Assembly (NCBI GenBank): GCA_963661945.1
Contig: CAVLDP010000030.1
Coordinates: 1-14,284 of the forward strand
Source of the DNA: CAVLDP01 sp963661945
Lineage (GTDB): Bacteria; Bacillota; Clostridia; Lachnospirales; Lachnospiraceae
Length of the DNA stretch: 14,284 nt
Reading direction: 5' to 3'
The notes under the pieces are model-generated. The model was given only the letters and a program-made list of their open reading frames with translations, had not been told where the DNA came from and did no database searches. Shown here one piece after another: positions 6,168 to 12,501 of this stretch. The number at the start of each line of letters is the position of its first letter. Positions within the stretch are counted from its first letter, which is position 1. A program made the position numbers and the translations under genes.

Positions 6168-7342
6168 TGAGACAGAAACGGATCTTAATGTATCGGTGGA
6201 AGGCATATAATTACCTGGACATTATGGAACACTTCAAGATGCTGGGGTATGATGTGGATGAAGTATACCAGCATTTGGAGAGCTATGACGTGGATGATGC
6301 CTATGCAGAGACCTTCGCGGGATATCTTCGGGAGAAGGACTATGATTTTGTCTTCACGGTGAATTATTTTGCTCTCATTTCTGATGTCTGTGAGAGGGAA
6401 GGGACTCTCTATGTGAGTTGGTCCTGTGATAATCCGCTGATTAGCATGTATCACAAGTCAGTCTTTCATTCCTGCAACCGCATCTTCACCTTTGATCGTA
6501 CGAATTATGAAGAGTTTCGGGCGATGGGAGTAGAGCATATCTATTATCTTCCTCTCTGCGTAGATGCGGGCAGGATGGATTCCATGATTCGCGCAGCGCG
6601 GGATTTGCCTTCGTATGAGAATGAGATTGCTTTTGTTGGTTCCCTCTACGAGCGGAATTCTTACGACAGGATTGAGCCGGAACTTTCGGAATATGAGAGA
6701 GGATATTTTACGGCGCTTATGGAAGCGCAGAGTGACCTCTATGGTACGAATCTGGTGGATCGACTTCTGACGCCGGAGATTCTTGAGGGACTTCAGAGCA
6801 AGTTCCGCCTTGAGAAGTCGGAGGATTCCTTCTCGGATTTATCGCTCATTTTCTCTACAACAACTCTAGGCTTTAAGATTGCTGAGATTCAGAGAAGGCG
6901 TGGCCTCTTAGAGCTTGGCAAGAGACATAATGTATCTATCTACAGCAATTCGGATACGAATAGCCTTCTTAATGTGAATTATCGTGGTTCAGTGGAATAT
7001 TGGACTGAGATGCCCAAGGTCTTCTATGGAAGTCGAATCAACCTGAATTTCACGATTCCGAATATTCCGTCGGGGATTCCGCTTCGTATGTGGGATGTGC
7101 TTGGGGCAGGCGGATTCTTGCTTAGCAATTTCCAGCCGGAGGCACCGCTGTATTTTAAGGATGGCGTGGATATGGTTTCCTTCCATTGTCAGGAGGAGCT
7201 TCTGGATAAGACGGCCTATTATCTTGCACACGAAGAAGAACGCGCCCGGATTGCCAGAGCTGGTCATGACACGGTGCTGACTTATCACACCTATGAGACC
7301 AGAATGGAGGAAATCCTGCGCGTTCTCGATGAAACTACATAA
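6167..7342 (+). CDS. CgeB/DUF3880-like glycosyltransferase (GT-D of the cassette)
   Basis: A 391-residue paralogue of the two leftward genes. Shared blocks are YDFVFTVNYFALISDVC (59-75), LYVSWSCDNP (81-90), NRIFTFDR (104-111), IAFVGSLY (154-161), SRINLN (289-294) and SGIPLRMWDVLGAGGFLLSN (302-321), which includes the conserved Arg and Asp of the donor site. It therefore groups with GT-A and GT-B rather than with its operon partner GT-C. The start chosen is ATG 6167, whose A is shared with the TGA stop of GT-C and which has GGAGG at 6158-6162; an in-frame GTG at 6164 is too close to that site. The stop is 13 bases from the stop of the convergent FliD-like gene, with no terminator visible between them. 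Substrate unknown; flagellin glycosylation is inferred from context. Confidence 0.85.
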   Translation: MRQKRILMYRWKAYNYLDIMEHFKMLGYDVDEVYQHLESYDVDDAYAETFAGYLREKDYDFVFTVNYFALISDVCEREGTLYVSWSCDNPLISMYHKSVFHSCNRIFTFDRTNYEEFRAMGVEHIYYLPLCVDAGRMDSMIRAARDLPSYENEIAFVGSLYERNSYDRIEPELSEYERGYFTALMEAQSDLYGTNLVDRLLTPEILEGLQSKFRLEKSEDSFSDLSLIFSTTTLGFKIAEIQRRRGLLELGKRHNVSIYSNSDTNSLLNVNYRGSVEYWTEMPKVFYGSRINLNFTIPNIPSGIPLRMWDVLGAGGFLLSNFQPEAPLYFKDGVDMVSFHCQEELLDKTAYYLAHEEERARIARAGHDTVLTYHTYETRMEEILRVLDETT

Positions 7343-7355
7343 TATAATAGTAATT

Positions 7356-8642
7356 TTATAGATATTGATTCAAAATGAGTCCAGCATACTGACTTTGCGC
7401 ATATGGAGCGGAGAAGTTACTTGCTGGATTCTTGTATTCTACGATGAGCTTGTCGACATAGTTCATCGGATTGACTGCAACCTTGTCAGCTTCTCTGGCA
7501 ATGGAATTCTTGAACTTGTTGAGAATTCGGAAGCTCTCTTCTGCAGAGTCGCCTGTGACGGCATCGGACATCTTATCGCGATCGAGGCTCAAGGACTGAT
7601 CCTCCAGAATAGAGATGCCGACGGAAGATAATTCATCTTCCATGGTGGAACTTACAGCGGCAACTTCATTGAAGAGCTTGTTGCTGTTGTGGCCGTTCGA
7701 ATACTGTCGGCCAACATCTAGGAGTCCATTGTAGGCTCGAAGCAGTTCGCTGGCGCTATCGGCTATGGCATCTGTGTTGGCTTTGAAGCCGATGGTTGCG
7801 CTTTCTTCAGATGGCGCAAGCAGTGTAATCTCGAATTCCTTATTGATCGTGAAGCTATTCGAAAGGGAAGAACGAGGGCTTCCGTTCAGCGTGAAGGAAG
7901 AATTGCTGGCCTCAGAAGTTACCTGATTGATGCCGAGTCGATTCAATTCATTCCAGGAAGTGCCGGACTGAATCTTGAAGATCTCTGTCTCGTCTTCTGC
8001 AAGTCCGGTCTGCTTGGATGTAATCTGAAGAGCGGTCTGCTTCCTGTCATTATCAATAATCGAAGCGGACAAACCGACATCGGATACATTGATTAGTCGC
8101 GCAATCTTGGACTGAACCTGATAATTGCTGTCGCCGGACTCAACGGTGAACTGGAACTCATAGGAATTGCTTGTGATGTCTAGGTCAAAGGTATATGCGC
8201 CAGCTTCGAAGTCATGTCCGCCAGGAGTCAGGAAGTTACCGGTATTGACCTGTGGCTTGGCGAGTTCTGCTACTTCTATGGTAAATGAAGTACCGCCCTC
8301 AGCCTGTTCGCTATCTCCGATGAACTCTGCCTGTACTGAGGCAGGGTTTGAAGAAGTGGCTATCTTCTTATGGAAGATGGCTTCCATTCCTGATTCGTCG
8401 GTGGAGAGAGAGGAGACAACATTCTTGGCAGAACGAGCTCCCTCCTTCAAATCGATTGCAAAGCGCTTCATGCTCTCATCATCAAGGTTGATCTTGTAGA
8501 GAGGAGAGTCTTTGTTGGACTTGACTATTCTATTATAAGTGTCGCGTAGTTCACTCTTCTTGTGGGTATCATATCTAGACATGCCGGACATGGTGCCGTA
8601 GGTAGATAGATAGTAATTATAGACAGAGTCTATCGCTGCCAT
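7356..8642 (-). CDS. FliD-like flagellar filament cap / hook-associated protein
   Basis: A 428-residue secreted-structure protein, probably related to FliD (HAP2), the cap under which flagellin is added. The region around 119-133 (SFTIEVAELAKPQVN) resembles the FliD N-terminal block with its V-x-x-L-A-x-x-Q pattern. The stretch from about 250 to 310 (SFTLNGSPRSSLSN, then EITLLAPSEE, then LLRAYNGLLDVG) is typical of the FliD C-terminal domain. The first 100 residues, with RYDTHKKSELR near 23-33, are helical and unlike classical FliD. The start is ATG 8642, because AAAGGAGGGG lies just upstream (8650-8659); the longer reading from GTG 8675 has no such site. An exact sigma-28 -10 box about 70 bases upstream supports late flagellar expression. 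It could instead be a FliD paralogue beside a true fliD elsewhere, so no symbol is given. Confidence 0.7.
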   Translation of the reverse strand: MAAIDSVYNYYLSTYGTMSGMSRYDTHKKSELRDTYNRIVKSNKDSPLYKINLDDESMKRFAIDLKEGARSAKNVVSSLSTDESGMEAIFHKKIATSSNPASVQAEFIGDSEQAEGGTSFTIEVAELAKPQVNTGNFLTPGGHDFEAGAYTFDLDITSNSYEFQFTVESGDSNYQVQSKIARLINVSDVGLSASIIDNDRKQTALQITSKQTGLAEDETEIFKIQSGTSWNELNRLGINQVTSEASNSSFTLNGSPRSSLSNSFTINKEFEITLLAPSEESATIGFKANTDAIADSASELLRAYNGLLDVGRQYSNGHNSNKLFNEVAAVSSTMEDELSSVGISILEDQSLSLDRDKMSDAVTGDSAEESFRILNKFKNSIAREADKVAVNPMNYVDKLIVEYKNPASNFSAPYAQSQYAGLILNQYL

Positions 8643-8709
8643 AAGACGTCCCCTCCTTTCTTCCTTGAAATTCACTCAGGACGTAGAAATGCAATATCCC
8701 TCATATGCT

Positions 8710-8736
8710 ATATCGGCATATTCGCTACATCTAATA
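8710..8736 (-). promoter_or_regulatory. Sigma-28 promoter of the FliD-like gene
   Basis: The minus strand carries an exact GCCGATAT -10 box (8717-8710). The -35 element at 15 bases is a poor TATT (8736-8733). Predicted start is near 8703, giving a leader of about 60 bases. This ties the downstream gene to the late flagellar regulon. Confidence 0.65.
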
Positions 8737-8771
8737 AGTGTTAGGGCATAAAAATCCATTTATTCATATAT

Positions 8772-8800
8772 ATTATACTCACGGAAGGCGGAATTGTCAT
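8772..8800 (-). promoter_or_regulatory. Sigma-A promoter upstream of the FliD-like gene
   Basis: Minus strand ATGACA (8800-8795), 17-base spacer, TATAAT (8777-8772): 5 of 6 and 6 of 6 matches. It would give a second, longer leader for the FliD-like gene. Its -35 box is 11 bases from the -35 box of the divergent rpmG promoter. Confidence 0.6.
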
Positions 8801-8811
8801 CAGAAATTTTG

Positions 8812-8840
8812 TTGACAGACCTAGATTCCTATGATACATT
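8812..8840 (+). promoter_or_regulatory. Promoter of rpmG-secE-nusG-rplK-rplA
   Basis: TTGACA (8812-8817) and TACATT (8835-8840) with a 17-base spacer, plus a TG at 8832-8833 that makes an extended -10. Predicted start is near 8847. The leader of about 100 bases begins with an 8-T run (8866-8873). A 7-bp inverted repeat, AGACCTA (8817-8823) and TAGGTCT (8860-8866), spans the promoter. Confidence 0.7.
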
Positions 8841-8950
8841 AGTGTACGCGATGGAAGTTTAGGTCTTTTTTTTATGCCCTTTTTTAAGGAACCCTGAAGA
8901 AGACATAAGGGAGAGATCGACAAGTAGAATTTTGAGCGGAGGTGGAAGTT

Positions 8951-9100
8951 GTGCGCACAAAGATAACATTGGCATGCACTGAGTGTCAGCAGAGAAATTA
9001 CAATCTTACAAAAGACAAGAAGACACATCCAGATCGTATGGAAGTGAAGAAATACTGTAAGTTCTGTAAGAGACATACTTTACATAAGGAAACTAAGTAA
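8951..9100 (+). CDS. rpmG: Ribosomal protein bL33, zinc-binding form
   Basis: A 49-residue protein of the large ribosomal subunit, near the E site. It starts with GTG at 8951, eight bases after GGAGG (8938-8942), and reads MRTKITLACTECQQRNYN at its start. Two CxxC pairs (Cys9/Cys12 and Cys36/Cys39) show the zinc-ribbon (C+) form rather than the zinc-free paralogue that many Firmicutes use under zinc shortage. It is the first gene of the secE-nusG operon, the usual place in Clostridia. Length and motifs are complete. Confidence 0.97.
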   Translation: MRTKITLACTECQQRNYNLTKDKKTHPDRMEVKKYCKFCKRHTLHKETK

Positions 9101-9126
9101 GGTTTACCGTAAAGGGAGTTGACATT

Positions 9127-9324
9127 ATGGCAGAAGAGAAGAAGACGATGTCGAGTCGTCTACAAGGACTCAAGGCTGAGTTTGGCAAGATTATCTGGCC
9201 AGACAGAAGCACCGTAGGAAAGCAGTCGACAGTTGTGATTATCATTTCTGTGATTCTTGCATTTATCATTGCAATTGTAGATATGATTGTTCAGAACGGA
9301 GTGGATTTCCTGATTTCACTGTAG
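9127..9324 (+). CDS. secE: Preprotein translocase subunit SecE
   Basis: A 65-residue single-span membrane protein that clamps SecY in the protein-export channel. The cytoplasmic amphipathic helix contains the conserved EFGKIIWPDRSTVGKQS (18-34). One hydrophobic segment follows (about 34-55, rich in Ile and Val). The length is normal for the short Gram-positive SecE. The ribosome binding site AAGGGAG lies upstream. It is 26 bases after rpmG and 9 bases before nusG, so it is co-transcribed with both. Confidence 0.97.
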   Translation: MAEEKKTMSSRLQGLKAEFGKIIWPDRSTVGKQSTVVIIISVILAFIIAIVDMIVQNGVDFLISL

Positions 9325-9333
9325 GAGGAAAAT

Positions 9334-9852
9334 ATGGCAGAGGCAAATTGGTATGCTGTTCATACCTATTCAGGTTATGAGAACAAGGTCAAAGCAAATA
9401 TTGAGAAGACAATTGAGAACCGCCATTTGGAGGAGCAGATCCTAGAAGTAATGATTCCTATGGAAGACGTTACTGAAGTTAAGGATGGTGTTCGCAAGCA
9501 GGTGACTCGTAAGATGTTCCCTAGCTATGTTCTTGTCAATATGGTCATGAATGATGACACTTGGTATGTTGTTCGTAATACCCGTGGCGTCACCGGTTTT
9601 GTTGGACCTGGAAGCAAGCCAGTTCCACTTACAGAGGCGGAGATGAGACCATTCGGCATCAAGCAAGAGAACATTGTGGTTGACTTTGAGGTTGGCGATA
9701 CTGTTGCAGTTATTGGTGGTGCTTGGAGAGACACTGTTGGTGTGGTTCAGGCGCTGAATACTGGCAAGCAGACCGTGACAATCAATGTCGAGATGTTCGG
9801 CCGAGAGACACCTGTTGAGATTGATTTCGCAGATGTCCAGAAGACAAACTAA
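9334..9852 (+). CDS. nusG: Transcription elongation/antitermination factor NusG
   Basis: A 172-residue factor that binds the RNA polymerase clamp and modulates pausing and coupling to translation. The NGN domain (about 5-110) begins WYAVHTYSGYENKVK and includes MFPSYVLVNM (61-70) and VRNTRGVTGFVG (80-91). The KOW domain (about 116-168) begins FEVGDTVAVIGGAWRDTVG; Ala-Trp replaces the common Pro-Phe after the glycines, a variation I associate with this lineage. The gene ends with FGRETPVEIDFADVQ. ATG 9334 follows TAGGAGG at optimal spacing, nine bases after secE. Eighteen bases separate it from rplK. Confidence 0.98.
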   Translation: MAEANWYAVHTYSGYENKVKANIEKTIENRHLEEQILEVMIPMEDVTEVKDGVRKQVTRKMFPSYVLVNMVMNDDTWYVVRNTRGVTGFVGPGSKPVPLTEAEMRPFGIKQENIVVDFEVGDTVAVIGGAWRDTVGVVQALNTGKQTVTINVEMFGRETPVEIDFADVQKTN

Positions 9853-9870
9853 TTAAGGAGGACGAATCCA

Positions 9871-10296
9871 ATGGCAAAGAAAATCGAAGGATACATCAAA
9901 TTACAGATTCCTGCTGGAAAGGCAACACCTGCACCACCAGTTGGACCTGCACTTGGACAGCACGGTGTTAACATCGTAGAGTTCACAAAGCAGTTTAATG
10001 CTAAGACAGCTGATATGGGAGATACCATCGTTCCTGTTATCATTACTGTTTATGCAGACAGAAGCTTCAGCTTCGTTACTAAGACTCCACCAGCAGCAGT
10101 TCTTATCAAGAAGGCATGCAAGATCCAGTCTGGTTCTGGCGTACCTAACAAGACTAAGGTTGCTAAGATCACTAAGGCTCAGATCCAGGAGATCGCTGAG
10201 ACTAAGATGCCAGACTTAAATGCTGGTACAATCGAAGCAGCTATGAGCATGATCGCTGGTACAGCACGTTCTATGGGTGTTGAGGTTGTTGACTAA
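9871..10296 (+). CDS. rplK: Ribosomal protein uL11
   Basis: A 141-residue protein of the GTPase-associated centre, binding 23S rRNA next to L10/L12. The N-terminal proline-rich switch PAGKATPAPPVGPALGQHGV (14-33) and the RNA-binding C-terminal half (about 70-141, with SGSGVPNKTKVAKIT and a final MGVEVVD) are intact and the length is canonical. The ribosome binding site TAAGGAGG precedes ATG. No promoter is visible between nusG and rplK, so they share the upstream transcript. Confidence 0.98.
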   Translation: MAKKIEGYIKLQIPAGKATPAPPVGPALGQHGVNIVEFTKQFNAKTADMGDTIVPVIITVYADRSFSFVTKTPPAAVLIKKACKIQSGSGVPNKTKVAKITKAQIQEIAETKMPDLNAGTIEAAMSMIAGTARSMGVEVVD

Positions 10297-10358
10297 GTTC
10301 CGTTATTAGGAATTAGGATACGAATCGACGATTCATTAGTACAGCAGTTTTATTACAC

Positions 10359-10387
10359 GTGGGAGGGTCCTCTCCCGATACTACCAC
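10359..10387 (+). promoter_or_regulatory. Probable L1-binding autoregulatory hairpin in the rplK-rplA leader
   Basis: GTGG (10359-10362) pairs with CCAC (10384-10387); inside, GAG (10363-10365) pairs with CTC (10372-10374), and GGGAG/CTCCC is an alternative register. An asymmetric GATACTA loop sits on the 3' side. GTGGGAG and ATACTACCAC resemble the two strands of the L1 site in 23S rRNA helix 76 (GGTGGGAG and ATACCACC). The ribosome binding site AGGAGGT of rplA begins at the next base (10388), so bound L1 would block initiation. The rest of the 107-base gap (10297-10358) holds a small GAATC/GATTC hairpin at 10322-10334. Confidence 0.7.
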
Positions 10388-10403
10388 AGGAGGTAATTAT
10401 TTC

Positions 10404-11099
10404 ATGAGAAGAGGAAAGAAATATTTAGATACAGCTAAGGCATACGACAAGACTGTTCTGCTTGACACAGCAGATGCTATCGCTCAGGTTAAGAAGAATG
10501 CCGTAGCTAAGTTTGACGAGACAATCGAGGCTCATATCCGTACAGGTTGTGATGGCCGTCACGCAGATCAGCAGATCCGTGGTGCTGTAGTATTACCACA
10601 CGGAACTGGAAAGTCTGTTAAGGTTTTAGTATTTGCTAAGGGTAACAAGGTTGACGAGGCTCTTGCAGCTGGCGCTGATTACGCTGGTGGCGAGGAGTTA
10701 ATCCCTAAGATCCAGAATGATGGATGGTTAGACTTCGACGTAGTTGTAGCTACTCCAGATATGATGGGTGTTGTAGGACGTCTTGGTCGTGTACTTGGAC
10801 CTAAGGGCTTAATGCCAAACCCTAAGGCTGGTACCGTAACGATGGACGTAACCCAGGCAGTGAACGACATCAAGGCTGGTAAGATTGAGTATCGTCTTGA
10901 CAAGGCAAACATTATCCATGTGCCAATTGGAAAGGCTTCATTTACAGAAGAACAGTTAAGCGACAACTTCCAGACGCTTATGGATGCAATTATGAAGGCT
11001 AAGCCAAGCAGCGTTAAGGGTACATACCTTAAGAGCGTTACACTTGCTCCTACTATGGGACCTGGTGTAAAGGTTAACGCAGCTAAGATTCAGGGTTAA
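10404..11099 (+). CDS. rplA: Ribosomal protein uL1
   Basis: A 231-residue protein of the L1 stalk, which moves with E-site tRNA, and a known translational repressor of its own operon. The signature GPKGLMPNPKAGTVT (133-147) is present. The start is ATG 10404, reading MRRGKKYLDTAKAYDK, placed nine bases after AGGAGGT (10388-10394). The longer in-frame reading from GTG 10359 would run through the L1-type hairpin and is rejected. The length is normal. It ends only 10 bases before the rplJ promoter, and no terminator is seen, so some read-through into rplJ-rplL is expected. Confidence 0.97.
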   Translation: MRRGKKYLDTAKAYDKTVLLDTADAIAQVKKNAVAKFDETIEAHIRTGCDGRHADQQIRGAVVLPHGTGKSVKVLVFAKGNKVDEALAAGADYAGGEELIPKIQNDGWLDFDVVVATPDMMGVVGRLGRVLGPKGLMPNPKAGTVTMDVTQAVNDIKAGKIEYRLDKANIIHVPIGKASFTEEQLSDNFQTLMDAIMKAKPSSVKGTYLKSVTLAPTMGPGVKVNAAKIQG

Positions 11100-11109
11100 T
11101 CATTTATAG

Positions 11110-11138
11110 TTGACATCTCTAATATTAGATGATATAAT
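11110..11138 (+). promoter_or_regulatory. Consensus sigma-A promoter of rplJ-rplL
   Basis: TTGACA (11110-11115), exactly 17 bases, TATAAT (11133-11138): a perfect consensus promoter. The start is predicted near 11145, at the beginning of the L10 leader. Confidence 0.93.
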
Positions 11139-11144
11139 CATCGA

Positions 11145-11287
11145 GCATGTTGCCGAAGACAGTAGGTGCCGTAAGGCGTAACGCAATGCAACCTACCGAG
11201 GACGAATCAGATGCGACCACATATGTGGTTTATGCGATTATGATTTTACGAGCCTCTACGACTTCGGTTGTGGAGGCTCTTTTATTT
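11145..11287 (+). ncRNA. L10-type ribosomal protein leader RNA
   Basis: The transcript starts with a region matching the Firmicute L10 leader. GCCGAAGACAGTAGGTGCC is followed by a GTAA tetraloop and GGC (GCC 11168-11170 with GGC 11175-11177). GTAGGT (11162-11167) closes with ACCTAC (11191-11196), then CGAGGA. Further on are the self-complementary ACCACATATGTGGT (11216-11229) and a terminator. ATGCGA occurs twice (11211-11216 and 11232-11237), so alternative pairings with the 5' end are possible. In the family, binding of the L10(L12)4 complex favours termination and lowers rplJ-rplL expression. Confidence 0.88.
11250..11287 (+). terminator. Attenuator terminator of the L10 leader
   Basis: A 13-bp stem (11250-11262 with 11267-11279, two G-U pairs) is capped by C(TTCG)G, an extra-stable UUCG tetraloop, and followed by TTTTATTT. 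It lies 54 bases before the rplJ start, as expected for a regulated terminator. Confidence 0.9.
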
Positions 11288-11324
11288 CATAGAGTCGACC
11301 CGTCGAGAGCAATATGAAATAAAA
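11280..11324 (+). repeat. 12-bp perfect inverted repeat between the attenuator and rplJ
   Basis: TTTTATTTCATA (11280-11291) and TATGAAATAAAA (11313-11324) are exact complements around a 21-base centre, which itself contains TCGA-CCCG-TCGA. The left arm is the T-tract of the attenuator, and the right arm ends one base before AAGGAGG of rplJ. In read-through transcripts this hairpin would lie directly against the ribosome binding site. Confidence 0.85.
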
Positions 11325-11341
11325 TAAGGAGGAACAAAATC

Positions 11342-11959
11342 GTGGCAAAAGTTGAGTTAAAGCAGCCAATCGTACAGGAAATCTCAGAGAGCGTTAAGGA
11401 TGCAGCATCTGTAGTAGTAGTAGATTATAGAGGTCTTACTGTTGCAGAGGATACTCAGTTACGTAGAGAGTTAAGAGCCGCTGGTGTTACTTACAAGGTA
11501 TACAAGAACACTATGATGACTCGTGCTTTCGAAGGAACTGATTTTGCAGCACTTGCACCAGTTCTCGAAGGACCATCTGCTATTGCAATCTCTACTGAGG
11601 ATGCAACAGCACCTGCTAGAATCCTGGCTAAGTTTGCTAAGACAGCACCTGCCCTTGAGATCAAGGCCGGCGTTGTTGAAGGAACTTTCTATGATGCAGC
11701 TGGTATGGACGCTATTGCAAAGGTACCATCAAGAGAAGAACTTATCTCCAAGTTACTTGGTTCTCTGCAGTCACCAATTACCAACTTCGCAAGAGTGCTT
11801 AACCAGATCGCTGAGAACGGCGGCGCTTCAACTGCAGAGGCAGAGGCACCTGCAGCAGAGGCTGAGGTAGAAGCACCAGCAGCTGAGGAGGCTCCAGTTG
11901 AGGAAGCACCAGCAGCTGAGGCTACAGAAGTAGCAGAAGAAGCTCCAACAGAGGAGTAA
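11342..11959 (+). CDS. rplJ: Ribosomal protein uL10 with an acidic Ala/Glu/Pro-rich C-terminal tail
   Basis: L10 anchors the L12 dimers of the ribosomal stalk and binds 23S rRNA near L11. The product is 205 residues, against about 165-175 for most bacteria. Residues 1-130 are the RNA-binding domain (VVVDYRGLTVAEDTQLRREL at 25-44; YKVYKNTMMTRA at 51-62). About 131-160 is the L12-binding helix. Residues 163-205 are a tail built only from Ala, Glu, Pro, Val, Thr and Ser, with repeated EAPAAE units and no basic residue. The start is GTG 11342, ten bases after AAGGAGG (11326-11332). Expression is likely controlled by the L10 leader and attenuator upstream. Confidence 0.96.
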   Translation: MAKVELKQPIVQEISESVKDAASVVVVDYRGLTVAEDTQLRRELRAAGVTYKVYKNTMMTRAFEGTDFAALAPVLEGPSAIAISTEDATAPARILAKFAKTAPALEIKAGVVEGTFYDAAGMDAIAKVPSREELISKLLGSLQSPITNFARVLNQIAENGGASTAEAEAPAAEAEVEAPAAEEAPVEEAPAAEATEVAEEAPTEE

Positions 11960-12000
11960 TTATTTCAGATTATAATTAATATTTAATGGAGGAAACAATA

Positions 12001-12378
12001 ATGGCAAAGTTAACTACTGAAGAGTTTATTGAAGCTATCAAGGAACTTAGCGTTCTTGAGTTAAATGACCTTGTAAAGGCATGTGAAGAAGAGTTCGGCG
12101 TATCTGCAGCAGCAGGTGTTGTTGTAGCAGCAGCAGGCGGAGACGCAGCAGCAGCTGGAGAAGAGAAGGACGAGTTCGATGTAGAGCTTACAGAGGTTGG
12201 TCCTAACAAGGTTAAGGTTATCAAGGTTGTTCGTGAGGCAACTGGTCTTGGTCTTAAGGAAGCTAAGGAGCTTGTTGATGGCGCTCCTAAGATCGTTAAG
12301 GAAGCAGCTGACAAGGCTACTGCTGAGGACATCAAGACTAAGCTTGAGGCTGAGGGTGCTGTTTGTACTCTTAAGTAA
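12001..12378 (+). CDS. rplL: Ribosomal protein bL12 (L7/L12)
   Basis: A 125-residue stalk protein present in several dimers on L10; it recruits and stimulates translational GTPases. The N-terminal dimerisation domain (1-35) reads LTTEEFIEAIKELSVLELND. An Ala/Gly-rich hinge covers about 36-57, and the C-terminal factor-binding domain about 58-125, with KVKVIKVVREATGLGLKEAK. The C-terminus contains a Cys (GAVCTLK). The start is ATG 12001, eight bases after GGAGG; an ATG at 11986 overlaps that site and would add only five residues. It lies 41 bases after rplJ and is followed by a strong terminator. Confidence 0.97.
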   Translation: MAKLTTEEFIEAIKELSVLELNDLVKACEEEFGVSAAAGVVVAAAGGDAAAAGEEKDEFDVELTEVGPNKVKVIKVVREATGLGLKEAKELVDGAPKIVKEAADKATAEDIKTKLEAEGAVCTLK

Positions 12379-12397
12379 TTTGAGTTTGTGTTTGTTT

Positions 12398-12432
12398 GAG
12401 AGCTTGCGCTTTATGCGCAGGCTCTTTTTGTT
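12398..12432 (+). terminator. Terminator after rplL
   Basis: A 12-bp stem (GAGCTTGCGC at 12400-12409 with GCGCAGGCTC at 12415-12424, one T-G pair, plus A-T and G-T extensions) with loop TTTAT is followed by TTTTTGTTTTTT. It separates rplJ-rplL from rpoB, although read-through is common in this operon. Confidence 0.9.
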
Positions 12433-12465
12433 TTTTGACACTTCCAAAATTTCTTGAAAAAGTTG

Positions 12466-12495
12466 TTGACAAACTCTTGACAAATGGCATATAGT
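12466..12495 (+). promoter_or_regulatory. rpoB promoter
   Basis: TTGACA (12466-12471), 18 bases, TATAGT (12490-12495). Two more TTGACA copies lie at 12435-12440 and 12477-12482, but neither has a -10 box at the usual spacing, unless the second is used with a 14-base spacer to TAGATT. Predicted start is near 12502. Confidence 0.6.
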
Positions 12496-12501
12496 ATAGA
12501 T

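Noticed and set aside
8643..8675. Longer FliD-like start at GTG 8675
   Set aside because: No Shine-Dalgarno sequence there, whereas AAAGGAGGGG stands just before ATG 8642.
8874..8897. Seven-codon leader peptide (ATG CCC TTT TTT AAG GAA CCC TGA) in the rpmG leader
   Set aside because: No ribosome binding site precedes it, only a T-run, and no attenuator follows; such short frames are expected by chance.
10359..10403. Longer rplA reading from GTG 10359
   Set aside because: It would translate the L1-type hairpin and the ribosome binding site of ATG 10404; L1 proteins normally start at the latter.
11960..12000. Search for a tRNA or small RNA in the gaps of the ribosomal cluster
   Set aside because: Gaps are too short or lack cloverleaf pairing; only leaders, promoters and terminators were seen.
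12061..12483. Leftward reading frame of 140 codons over rplL and its terminator
   Set aside because: Antisense shadow of rplL, low complexity, crosses a terminator and promoter.
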